A stretch of DNA of 64,000 bases from positions 22,075-86,074 of the forward strand of contig DMEZ01000072.1 of the NCBI GenBank assembly GCA_003450735.1. The letters run 5' to 3'. This document shows, piece by piece, positions 33,834 through 40,696 of this stretch. The notes beneath the pieces were generated by a model. That model saw only the letters and a program-made list of their open reading frames with translations. It did no database searches and was not told where the DNA came from. Position 1 is the stretch's first letter. Every line of letters begins with the position of its first letter. The DNA is from Elusimicrobiota bacterium. GTDB taxonomy: Bacteria > Elusimicrobiota > Elusimicrobia > UBA1565. The position numbers were made by a program, and so were the translations under genes.

Positions 33834-36772
33834 GGGGCCCTCCGGGCGCGCACCAGGGTCATGGCGTGGTTCTTGCGGCAGACCGCGGGGAACGGGCACC
33901 AATCGCAGTAGCCCTGCTCGCCCTCCTGGGGCTTGATGACGAAGCGGCCCTCGGCCACGGCTTTGAGGAGCGCTCCGATGCGCTCCAGGACGGCCTTGCG
34001 CAGGGCGGCGTGGTCCTGCGCCGTGTAGGGGTCGGGCTCGGGCTCCTCTAGGAAGGACTCGACGGGGTAGAAGACCGCGCCGCCCTGGGCCTGCCCCGCG
34101 AACTCCTTGCGCTGGGCGGCCAGCTCGAGGTAGACTGGCGGCTGGAGGGCCTCGCCCTCGCTCACGCGCTTGGCGAGCTTCTTGCTCTTGGCCGTCCGCT
34201 TGTAGTCCACGACGCGGAAGCTCTTGCCGTCCGAGTCCAGGCGGTCGGCGCGGCCGTGGAAGCGCATCCCCTCGAGCGCCTTCGGGAGGGCGACCTCGAG
34301 CTTCCCGTCGAGGCCCTGCTCGAAGAGCTCGGGGACGAAGCCGCTTTGCGCCTGCTCGGCGAGGTCCCACCGGAGGAAGGCCTCCAGGGCCCTGGCCATG
34401 CGCTCCTTCTCGAACTCCCATAGCAGGGGATAGAGGCCCATCGCGCGCCAGTCCAGCTTCCCGAAAGAGGCGTCCACGGCCGCCCGGACGTCGCCTTTGG
34501 CCTTGGGGTGCCGGTAGAAGGCCTCGAGGGCTTCGTGGTAGAGCGTGCCGGCGCGGGCGGGGTCCACCTTGCTGGCCTCGCAGGGCTCCTCGGGCTCGGC
34601 GAGCTTGAGGACCTTCGAGGCCAGATAGCGGAAAGGGCAGGCGGCGAGGTTCTCCAAGGTCGAGGGCGAGAGGCCGTGCCCCTTGAGCCAGGCCAGGTGC
34701 TCCGCGAGCGGGCCGACCACGCCGTCCTTGGGGCCGGGCGCGCCGTAGCGGTCGAGTTCCAGCGCCCCCTCCCGCAGGGCCTTCAGAGCGCCCGCTTCCC
34801 AGCCGAGGGCCTTGTGCAGGCTCCAGGGGTCGGCGCCGGCGAGCGCCGCGGCGAGGGACGCTTCGCGCGGGGTGAGGTAGGGGGCGAGCGCATTGGAGCA
34901 GAGCCGGCGCTCCGGCTGGCGCGGGACGTCCTCGCGCAGGGCCAAGCGCTTGGGGTCGAGCCCCGCCGCCCGGAAGAGGTCGAAGAGGTAGATTGAGGGC
35001 ACCTGCGAGCGCCCCTCCTCGTCCGAGCGGGGCCAGCAGCAGTAGAGGCGCTCCCGGGCGGAGGAGACGAGGAGGTGGAAGAGCAGCTTCTCTTCGTCGT
35101 AGCCGTCCTTCTTCTGGCCGATCCAGTAGCCGCCCGCGTCGCGCAGGGCCTTGCGGGCCCGGTCGCGCAGGAGGGGGTCCTCGCGGATGACGCGCGGGAA
35201 GAGCCCCTGCTTGAGCCCGACCAGGAAGAGGACGCGGAAGCTCGAGCCGCGGGCCTCCATGGCGTCGAGCACAGAGACCCCCTGGTTCGGCTCGTCCGTG
35301 ACGGGCAGGCCGGCCGAGTGGAGGCGGTCATCGAGGGCCTCGAGGAACTCCGGGAACTCGGGCTTGCCGCCGAGGAGGTCGAGGACTTCCAGGGAACAAA
35401 GCTCGTCGAGGACGGCCTTGAACGCCTCGTCGCCGCCGGCGTCGAAGCGGCGGTCCAGCAATGCGGCCGCGTATTCCGCCCACTCGCCCCAGCTGCGCCG
35501 CCCCTTGGGCTCGAGCTCGGCCTTGAGCTCCTTCAAGAGCGTCCAGAGGGCGGCGTCCTCCCCGGGGAGGCGCCCTTCCCACTGCAGCCAGCCGCGATGG
35601 ATGCGCAGGCGGCGGACCAGGGCGCTCCAGCGTCCGGCCGAGGCGCCGGGCGGGAGCTTGAAGAAGGGCGAGGCGGTCAGGTCGAGCACGGAGAGGGCCG
35701 GGAACTCGCGTCGGGCGAGGGCGAGGAGCGTCCAGCAAGCCCTCGCGGCCGGCCGCTTGAGCAGGGGCTCCTCGGCGCTCATGTGGAAGGGGACGGCCGA
35801 GGCGCGGAAGGCGTCGGCCAGGGCGGAGCGGTAGGGGTCGAGGGCCCGCGCGACGACGCCGATCTCCGAAGGGAGGACGCCTTCTTCCTCGACGAGCCGG
35901 AGGATCTCCTTGGCCACCCGCCAGGCCTCGTCGCTCGCCCCGGAGGCGGTGAGGAAGCGCAGGAAGCCCTCCGGCGCCTTGGCCGACCGGCCGGGGACGA
36001 AGAGAGCGTCGCCGAGGGGCTCGGCGGGGGCTTCGACCGGCTCGGGGACCGTGCCGCCCTGGTGGAGCTTGGTCTCGAAGAAGCGGTCGGCGAAGGCGTA
36101 GGCGGGATGGCCTTTGCGGTAGGGGAAGTAGAGGGTGACGGGGAACTCACCGGCGACGGCTTCGAAGAACTCGGCCTGGAGGCCGACGAGGTCGTAGAAG
36201 CCGTAGTAGAGCAGGGCCTTGAAGCGGCCGAGCGCTGCGGACTTCGGGGCGAGCTCCGCCGCCCGCCGGACGAGCCCCGCCGGGGTGAGCACGCCGAGCT
36301 GCTCCAGGCTCTTCTCGTAGCGCGCGAGGAGGTCGAGGAGGCCGCGGAGGCGCTCGGCCTCCTCCTTGCCGCTCAGGAGGCCTTCGTCGACGAGCTCGCC
36401 CGCCCGGGGCTCGACGCCGGCGTCGATGAGGTCTTTCAGAGTCGAGCGGTAGGAGGAGGCGAGGCCCTTGGGGCGCGGGCCGGAGCCGAGCAGGGAGTCG
36501 ACGAGGCGGTCGAAGAGCAGGGGGTCGCCTACGAGCTTGCGGGACTCTTGGCCGTCCTCGCGCACGAGCTGGAGGGCCAGGCTGTGGAAGGTGTGGAAGC
36601 GGACGGCGAGGCGGGGCCTGCCGGCGGCGAGGCGCTCCAGGCGTTCGGCCATGCGGCGGGAGGGCGCGACGACGGCGATGGGGGTGAAGGGGTCGTCCTT
36701 TTGGAGTGAGTCGAGCTGCCTCAGAAAGGCTTGTTCGAGGGCGGCGTAGGGGCCGCAGCGGACCTTCAGCAC
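33830..36772 (-). CDS. addB: AddB-type nuclease subunit with 4Fe-4S cysteines
   Basis: 980 residues from GTG 36772. The N-terminus is a UvrD-like fold with a degenerate nucleotide-binding region (VVAPSRRMAERLERL), as expected for AddB and RecC-like subunits. The C-terminal PD-(D/E)XK nuclease has GRADRLDSDGKSFRVVDYK. It is held by four Cys in the AddB/Cas4 arrangement: Cys712 (ACPFRY) and Cys956, Cys959, Cys965 (CDWCPFPAVC), the ligand set of a 4Fe-4S cluster. The start overlaps the NYN-domain gene stop and the end overlaps addA by GTGA, so the three are one operon. Confidence 0.88.
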   Translation of the reverse strand: MLKVRCGPYAALEQAFLRQLDSLQKDDPFTPIAVVAPSRRMAERLERLAAGRPRLAVRFHTFHSLALQLVREDGQESRKLVGDPLLFDRLVDSLLGSGPRPKGLASSYRSTLKDLIDAGVEPRAGELVDEGLLSGKEEAERLRGLLDLLARYEKSLEQLGVLTPAGLVRRAAELAPKSAALGRFKALLYYGFYDLVGLQAEFFEAVAGEFPVTLYFPYRKGHPAYAFADRFFETKLHQGGTVPEPVEAPAEPLGDALFVPGRSAKAPEGFLRFLTASGASDEAWRVAKEILRLVEEEGVLPSEIGVVARALDPYRSALADAFRASAVPFHMSAEEPLLKRPAARACWTLLALARREFPALSVLDLTASPFFKLPPGASAGRWSALVRRLRIHRGWLQWEGRLPGEDAALWTLLKELKAELEPKGRRSWGEWAEYAAALLDRRFDAGGDEAFKAVLDELCSLEVLDLLGGKPEFPEFLEALDDRLHSAGLPVTDEPNQGVSVLDAMEARGSSFRVLFLVGLKQGLFPRVIREDPLLRDRARKALRDAGGYWIGQKKDGYDEEKLLFHLLVSSARERLYCCWPRSDEEGRSQVPSIYLFDLFRAAGLDPKRLALREDVPRQPERRLCSNALAPYLTPREASLAAALAGADPWSLHKALGWEAGALKALREGALELDRYGAPGPKDGVVGPLAEHLAWLKGHGLSPSTLENLAACPFRYLASKVLKLAEPEEPCEASKVDPARAGTLYHEALEAFYRHPKAKGDVRAAVDASFGKLDWRAMGLYPLLWEFEKERMARALEAFLRWDLAEQAQSGFVPELFEQGLDGKLEVALPKALEGMRFHGRADRLDSDGKSFRVVDYKRTAKSKKLAKRVSEGEALQPPVYLELAAQRKEFAGQAQGGAVFYPVESFLEEPEPDPYTAQDHAALRKAVLERIGALLKAVAEGRFVIKPQEGEQGYCDWCPFPAVCRKNHAMTLVRARRAP

Positions 36773-37149
36773 CGGCCGTTCCTGAGCCGGTCTTCGAACT
36801 CGGTGAAGCCGATGACGCGGGCGCCTTCGGCCTGGGCTTCCTCGGCCAGGCCGCCATCGCCGGTGACGACGACGGCGCCGCGGTTCACCGAGACGAGCAG
36901 GCGCACGGAGCCGAGGATCATGTCGTCGGCCGTGCCCTCCATGGGGAAGCGGATGCGCAGGCTGGGGTAGGCGCCCATGGGGCGGCGCGGGCCGTCGAAG
37001 TAGATCTCGATGCTGACCTTGCGTCGGGATGCGAGCTCATCGATGCGCGTCAGCCAGCTCTCGCCGCGGGCTTCCTCGACCGAGGGGAAGCGGGGGTCGA
37101 AGCCGCCGCGGCGCACGGCGTTGGAGCCGTCCACGAGGTAGGTCCTCAT
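36766..37149 (-). CDS. NYN/PIN-like ribonuclease domain protein (YacP-like)
   Basis: 127 residues beginning MRTYLVDGSNAV, where Asp7 and Asn10 are the first metal site of NYN domains. IYFDGPRRP (second acidic site), ADDMILG (Asp-Asp) and VVVTGDGGLAEEA (Asp near the C-terminus) complete the acidic cluster. The family, which includes YacP/Rae1, cleaves single-stranded or ribosome-bound RNA in the cytoplasm. It is the first gene of an operon with addB, addA and mtgA, an unusual neighbour for DNA repair, so a role in nucleic-acid processing is plausible but unproven. Confidence 0.75.
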   Translation of the reverse strand: MRTYLVDGSNAVRRGGFDPRFPSVEEARGESWLTRIDELASRRKVSIEIYFDGPRRPMGAYPSLRIRFPMEGTADDMILGSVRLLVSVNRGAVVVTGDGGLAEEAQAEGARVIGFTEFEDRLRNGRC

Positions 37150-37244
37150 GCGGGGTCCATGATATCAAGTGTGCGGGGCGGGTTGGTCGGCCTTTTCCGG
37201 GTTCGGCGGCCAAGTAATCATGTATCAATGACGCAGCATCATGA

Positions 37245-37250
37245 TAGAAT
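37245..37250 (+). promoter_or_regulatory. Extended -10 element before the DUF4160/DUF2442 cassette
   Basis: TGATAGAAT gives a TGn-TAGAAT extended -10 (5 of 6), 42 bases before the ATG at 37293. No good -35 exists at 17 bases. A Shine-Dalgarno-like GGAG lies about 7 bases before the ATG. Confidence 0.4.
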
Positions 37251-37292
37251 CTATATGATGGTCGTCGAGAATCCGTTGCGACGGAGTACAGA

Positions 37293-37544
37293 ATGCCCAC
37301 GGTTTTGATGGTTGCTGGCTGGCGATTTTTCTTCTATTCAAACGAGAGGAACGAGCCTGTCCATATCCATTGTCGAAAAGCCGATGCCGAAGCGAAATAC
37401 TGGCTGGACATCGACTCTTTTGAAGCAGTTGAGGCTCATAGCTACAACATGAGTCCCGCCGACAAGAGGGCCGTCAGGAAGATCATCTTCGAGCATTTCG
37501 ACTATATCGTTGCCGAATGGAAACGGTGGGAGGGGATGAAATAA
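37293..37544 (+). CDS. DUF4160 family protein
   Basis: 83 residues of the DUF4160 family: MPTVLMVAGWRFFFYSNE, then the family's His-containing HIHCRKADAEAKYWLD and the C-terminal helix FEHFDYIVAEWKRW. DUF4160 genes are widely found immediately upstream of DUF2442 genes and the pair is suspected of toxin-antitoxin-like behaviour, but no mechanism is established. Here the TAA stop overlaps the ATG of a DUF2442 gene by one base (TAATG). Base composition is visibly lower in GC than the neighbours, arguing for recent acquisition. Confidence 0.85.
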   Translation: MPTVLMVAGWRFFFYSNERNEPVHIHCRKADAEAKYWLDIDSFEAVEAHSYNMSPADKRAVRKIIFEHFDYIVAEWKRWEGMK

Positions 37545-37801
37545 TGGATAAGGCACACGAAGTGTCGAAGGTCTCAATTTCCGGCAACAATATCCACCTG
37601 CTGGTTGATGGGCGGGAATACGATATCGACCTTTCAAAGCATTCCGAGAAACTTGCCAACGCGTCAAAGGAGCAGAGACAGCATTTCGTTGTTTCGCCAT
37701 CCTGCTACGGAATTCATTGGCCTGCAATCGACGAAGATCTCTCGATTGACGGTTTGATTGGCGTTACCCACACAAGCCCGCTCGCCAAATCAACGAAGTA
37801 G
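37544..37801 (+). CDS. DUF2442 family protein (partner of DUF4160)
   Basis: 85 residues from ATG 37544. The DUF2442 pattern is seen as VSISGNNIHLLVDGREYDIDL, a helical middle, and the C-terminal YGIHWPAIDEDLSIDGLIG, matching the family's G-x-x-(I/V)-x-W-x-x-x-D-x-D-L-S ending. The family is small, cytoplasmic and of unknown function, and often pairs with DUF4160. Translational coupling to the upstream gene (TAATG) supports joint action. Codon use is AT-richer than the window average. Confidence 0.85.
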   Translation: MDKAHEVSKVSISGNNIHLLVDGREYDIDLSKHSEKLANASKEQRQHFVVSPSCYGIHWPAIDEDLSIDGLIGVTHTSPLAKSTK

Positions 37802-37825
37802 TTATGCCGTCGAGCATCCGATCGA

Positions 37826-37949
37826 CCCGACCGCGCCTCGCGGGTCGGGCTTCGAGGCGCGGCGGGTCACCGTCACGTTGAACACACGGACGAAAGGCCC
37901 CGGCATCGCCGGGGCCTCGGGGTGTTCAACGACAGCTGACTGTCAACGA
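37826..37949 (+). repeat. Structured non-coding block between two DUF4160/DUF2442 cassettes
   Basis: The gap from 37802 to 38104 has no gene. It holds two interleaved stems, CCCGACC/GGTCGGG (37826-37832 with 37843-37849) and GCGCCTCG/CGAGGCGC (37833-37840 with 37853-37860). A nested inverted repeat follows: outer arms CGTTGAACAC/GTGTTCAACG (37876-37885 with 37922-37931) around a 10-bp inner stem AGGCCCCGGC/GCCGGGGCCT (37895-37904 with 37908-37917). Then a GACAG/CTGTC hairpin (37931-37944) and a direct repeat TCAACGA 17 bases apart. There is no T-tract, so a terminator role is not clear. Confidence 0.65.
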
Positions 37950-38104
37950 TAGGTTAACAGGGCGAACCCGCGTCGTCAATACGACGTAGTGATCCCCTGC
38001 GGACTCCGTTGACGGGCCAGTATCGCTTCAACAGCCCGGCCTCTGAGAGCCCGATCCGGATCCGCCGTCTCGAAAACTGATAAAATCCATACTCGACGAG
38101 GAAT

Positions 38105-38239
38105 ATGCCTGCCATCTCCAGATTCTTCGGCCTTACCGTGTACCTCTATTTCATCGAGATACACCGCCATGAGCTTCTGGCTGACTGGAAGCTCGCGGCC
38201 AGCGGGAAGACTCCCTTCAAGATCCCCCCTCTGAGGTAG
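38105..38239 (+). pseudogene. Internally deleted DUF4160 gene
   Basis: A 44-codon frame reads MPAISRFFGLTVYLYF, the standard DUF4160 N-terminus. It jumps straight to HRHELLADWKLAASGKTPFKIPPLR, the standard C-terminus (helix, E-L-L-x-x-W, then K-I-x-P-L). About 40 residues that should carry the conserved His-containing core (the PPHFHxxY region) are missing, in frame. It is 4 bases upstream of an intact DUF2442 gene, so the pair is the usual cassette with a broken first member. A functional truncated form cannot be excluded. A TAAAAT element and GAGGA-type site precede it. Confidence 0.75.
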
Positions 38240-38242
38240 AAG

Positions 38243-38533
38243 ATGAACCCCCGCGTCCGCTCCGTCGAACCCTTGGAAGATTTCTTCCTGAAGCTCACCT
38301 TCACGAACCAGGAGACCCGCCTCTACGACTGCAAGCCCCTCCTCGGATTCGGAGTCTTCAAGGAGCTGAAAAAGCCGGCCTATTTCCGGAAAGTGAAGGC
38401 CGTCGACGGCACGGTGGCCTGGCCCCATGCCCAGGACATCTGCCCGGATACGCTGTATCAGTGCTCCATGGAACTGCACTCGATGGTCGCATCGCCATCG
38501 AAACGCTTTGGCCGCCGCTCGAAGAGGCGATGA
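38243..38533 (+). CDS. DUF2442 family protein, second cassette
   Basis: 96 residues. The first 72 match the DUF2442 family closely: PRVRSVEPLEDFFLKLTFTN, KPLLGFGVFKELKKPAYFRK and GTVAWPHAQDICPDTLY. Family members usually end soon after CPDTLY. Here 24 more residues (rich in Arg/Lys/Ser) follow and the TGA overlaps the ATG of the next gene, so the native stop may have been lost or the junction with the downstream gene rearranged. Its DUF4160 partner upstream is internally deleted. Function unknown. Confidence 0.82.
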   Translation: MNPRVRSVEPLEDFFLKLTFTNQETRLYDCKPLLGFGVFKELKKPAYFRKVKAVDGTVAWPHAQDICPDTLYQCSMELHSMVASPSKRFGRRSKRR

Positions 38534-38877
38534 TCCGCAGCGACTGGTTCAAGCGCCAGCTCGACGTCCTCGTCGCGGCTCTCGCCGCCGCCATCGGCCT
38601 CAAGCAGAAAGGCGACGTCCCGGGCGCCCTCGCGGCCCTGGACGCCTCCATCCGGCAGGCCTTCGGCATGAGCGGCCAGCTCGCCCTCGGCCTCCCCCTC
38701 GAGGATTTCCTGAACTTCGCCACCCGCGGCGTCGCCCCCACCCCCGAGCTCCTCGACGCCCTGTCCGGCCTCTTCAAGGAGTGGGCCTCCCTCCTCCAGG
38801 CGCAGGGCCGCGCGCCCGAGGCCGAACTGGCCCTCGCGCGCTCCCAGGAGCTCTCCGAGCGGGCGAAGCCCTCATGA
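38530..38877 (+). CDS. Small helical protein, DUF6483-like
   Basis: 115 residues from ATG 38530, which overlaps the DUF2442 stop (ATGA). The sequence is all-helical with MIRSDWFKRQLDVLVAALAAAIGLK, QKGDVPGALAALDASIRQAFGMS, then LPLEDFLNFA, and a TPR-like last pair of helices. The layout resembles DUF6483 proteins, which start with M-I/F-R-x-D and a Gln-rich helix; that match is from memory of the family and moderate at best. Its stop overlaps the glpK start (ATGA), so it is translated just ahead of glycerol kinase. No enzyme motif is visible. Confidence 0.65.
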   Translation: MIRSDWFKRQLDVLVAALAAAIGLKQKGDVPGALAALDASIRQAFGMSGQLALGLPLEDFLNFATRGVAPTPELLDALSGLFKEWASLLQAQGRAPEAELALARSQELSERAKPS

Positions 38878-40367
38878 GCTACATCCTCGCCATCGACCAG
38901 GGCACGACCGGGAGCCGCGCGGTGGTCTACGACCGGCTTGGCCGGAAGGCCGCCTCCGCGTACCAGGAGTTCCCCCAGCACTTCCCCAAGCCCGGCTGGG
39001 TGGAGCACGACCCGCACGACCTCTGGAACAGCGTGAACGCCTGCCTCCAGCGCGTTTTGAGGAAAGTCCCGCCCTCGTCGATCGCCGCCCTCGGCATCAC
39101 CAACCAGCGCGAGACCACCCTCCTCTGGGACGCCCGCACCGGCCGTCCGGCCCACAACGCCATCGTCTGGCAGTGCCGGAGGACCGCCGCGCGCTGCGAC
39201 GAGCTCAAGAGGAAGGCGGGGCTGGCGGCGCTCATCAGAAGAAGGACCGGCCTCCCCATCGACGCGTATTTCTCCGCCACGAAGATCGAGTGGCTCCTGA
39301 AGAACGTCCCCGGCCTGATGAAGCGCGCCCGGCGCAAGGAAGTCCTCTTCGGGACCCCCGACTCCTGGATCCTCTGGAAGCTCACGGGCGGCCGCTCGCA
39401 CGCCACCGACTACACCAACGCCTCGCGCACGATGTGCTTCGACATCGGCCGGCGCGCATGGGACGAGGGCCTCCTGAAGCTTTTCGGCATCCCCCCTGCG
39501 ATCCTTCCGGAAGTCAGGCCCTCATCAGGCCTCTTCGGCCGCACGGTCCGCATCGGGCGGCTTGCGGCCGGCATCCCCATCACCGGGATCGCGGGCGACC
39601 AGCAGGCGGCCCTGTTCGGGCAGGCCTGCTTCGCGCCGGGGACGGTGAAGAACACGTACGGCACCGGCTGCTTCGTGCTCCTGAACGCCGGCGGGCGGAG
39701 GCCCGTCTCGAGGCATGGGCTCATCACCACGCTCGGCTGCGGCGCGGACGGGAAGCCCGTCTACGTCCTCGAAGGCTCGATCTTCATCGCCGGCGCCGCC
39801 CTCCAGTGGCTGCGCGACGGACTGAAGCTGCTCAAGCGCGCCTCCCGCTCCGAGGCGATGGCCGCCTCGCTGGCGGGCAACGCGGGGGTGTATTTCGTGC
39901 CGGCCCTCGTCGGCCTGGGCGCGCCGTACTGGGACCCGGACGCGCGCGGGGCGATCTTCGGCCTCACCCGCGGGACGCGCGCGAGCCATCTCGTCCGGGC
40001 GGCGCTCGAGGCGATCAGCTACCAGACCCGGGACGTCGTGGACGCGATGCGCAAGGACTCAGGATTGAGGATCAGAAGCCTCAAGGTCGACGGCGGAGCC
40101 GCCGCGAACGGCTTCCTATGCCAGTTCCAGGCGGACCTGCTCGGAGCGCGGGTGATCCGGCCGAGGACCCTCGAGATCACTTCGCTCGGCGCCGCCTATC
40201 TGGCCGGGCTCGCCGTCGGATATTGGAAGGACGCGCGCGCGATCGAGAGGCGCTGGGCCGCGGAACGGATTTTCTCCCCGAGGATCCCGCGGAAGGACGC
40301 CGCGCGCCTATACGCGGGCTGGCGCGACGCCGTGAAGAGGACTCTGGGCGCCGGTTCCGTGCTATGA
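38874..40367 (+). CDS. glpK: Glycerol kinase
   Basis: 497 residues of the FGGY family, phosphorylating glycerol with ATP in the cytoplasm. The start MSYILAIDQGTTGSRAVVYD is the classic GlpK phosphate-1 motif. WVEHDPHDLW, GITNQRETTLLWD, the FGGY-type segment GIAGDQQAALFGQ, YGTGCFVLLN and SLKVDGGAAANGFLCQFQADLL follow in the right order and spacing. All are intact, and the length is normal (about 500). Start overlaps the upstream helical protein by ATGA. No glpF or glpD is in the window, so glycerol uptake and oxidation genes lie elsewhere or the product feeds lipid synthesis. Confidence 0.97.
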   Translation: MSYILAIDQGTTGSRAVVYDRLGRKAASAYQEFPQHFPKPGWVEHDPHDLWNSVNACLQRVLRKVPPSSIAALGITNQRETTLLWDARTGRPAHNAIVWQCRRTAARCDELKRKAGLAALIRRRTGLPIDAYFSATKIEWLLKNVPGLMKRARRKEVLFGTPDSWILWKLTGGRSHATDYTNASRTMCFDIGRRAWDEGLLKLFGIPPAILPEVRPSSGLFGRTVRIGRLAAGIPITGIAGDQQAALFGQACFAPGTVKNTYGTGCFVLLNAGGRRPVSRHGLITTLGCGADGKPVYVLEGSIFIAGAALQWLRDGLKLLKRASRSEAMAASLAGNAGVYFVPALVGLGAPYWDPDARGAIFGLTRGTRASHLVRAALEAISYQTRDVVDAMRKDSGLRIRSLKVDGGAAANGFLCQFQADLLGARVIRPRTLEITSLGAAYLAGLAVGYWKDARAIERRWAAERIFSPRIPRKDAARLYAGWRDAVKRTLGAGSVL

Positions 40368-40378
40368 TACCCGCCGCC

Positions 40379-40696
40379 ATGGCCTGGGTGTATCTCGCCG
40401 TCGCCGGACTCCTGGAGATCGTGTGGGCTCTCAGCCTGAAGCACACCCACGGCTGGTCGAGGCTCGGGCCCAGCGTTCTCACCGTCTTCGGGATCGTCGC
40501 CAGCCTCTTCTTCCTGGCCCAGGCCGCGCGCACCATCCCCATCGGCACGAGCTACGCGGTCTGGACCGGCATCGGCGCCCTGGGCACCGCCGCGCTCGGC
40601 ATCCTCTTCTACGAAGAGCCCGCCACCCCCGCCCGCTTCGCCTGCATCGCCCTCATCGTCGCCGGCATCGTCGGCCTCAAGCTCACGAGCCGCTAG
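40379..40696 (+). CDS. sugE: SMR-family exporter, SugE/Gdx-like
   Basis: 105 residues with four transmembrane helices. I use ATG 40379 because MAWVYLAVAGLLEIVWALSLK matches the normal SugE start with the essential Glu in helix 1. An in-frame ATG at 40364 would overlap the glpK stop (ATGA). HTHGWSRLGPS and SYAVWTGIGALGTAALGI are the family's hallmark loop and helix. SugE/Gdx proteins export guanidinium or quaternary ammonium compounds as dimers. No guanidine riboswitch is upstream. The last 14 bases overlap the convergent membrane-protein gene. Confidence 0.9.
   Translation: MAWVYLAVAGLLEIVWALSLKHTHGWSRLGPSVLTVFGIVASLFFLAQAARTIPIGTSYAVWTGIGALGTAALGILFYEEPATPARFACIALIVAGIVGLKLTSR

Noticed and set aside
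33834..34421. Extension of the addA frame upstream of GTG 33833
   Set aside because: It is a shifted reading of addB; helicase homology starts at VSLRDAAARE and the GTGA overlap fits.
37876..37931. Integron attC site
   Set aside because: The outer arms run GTT...AAC (5' GTTGAAC, 3' GTTCAAC), the reverse of the attC RYYYAAC...GTTRRRY order, and no integrase gene is in the window.
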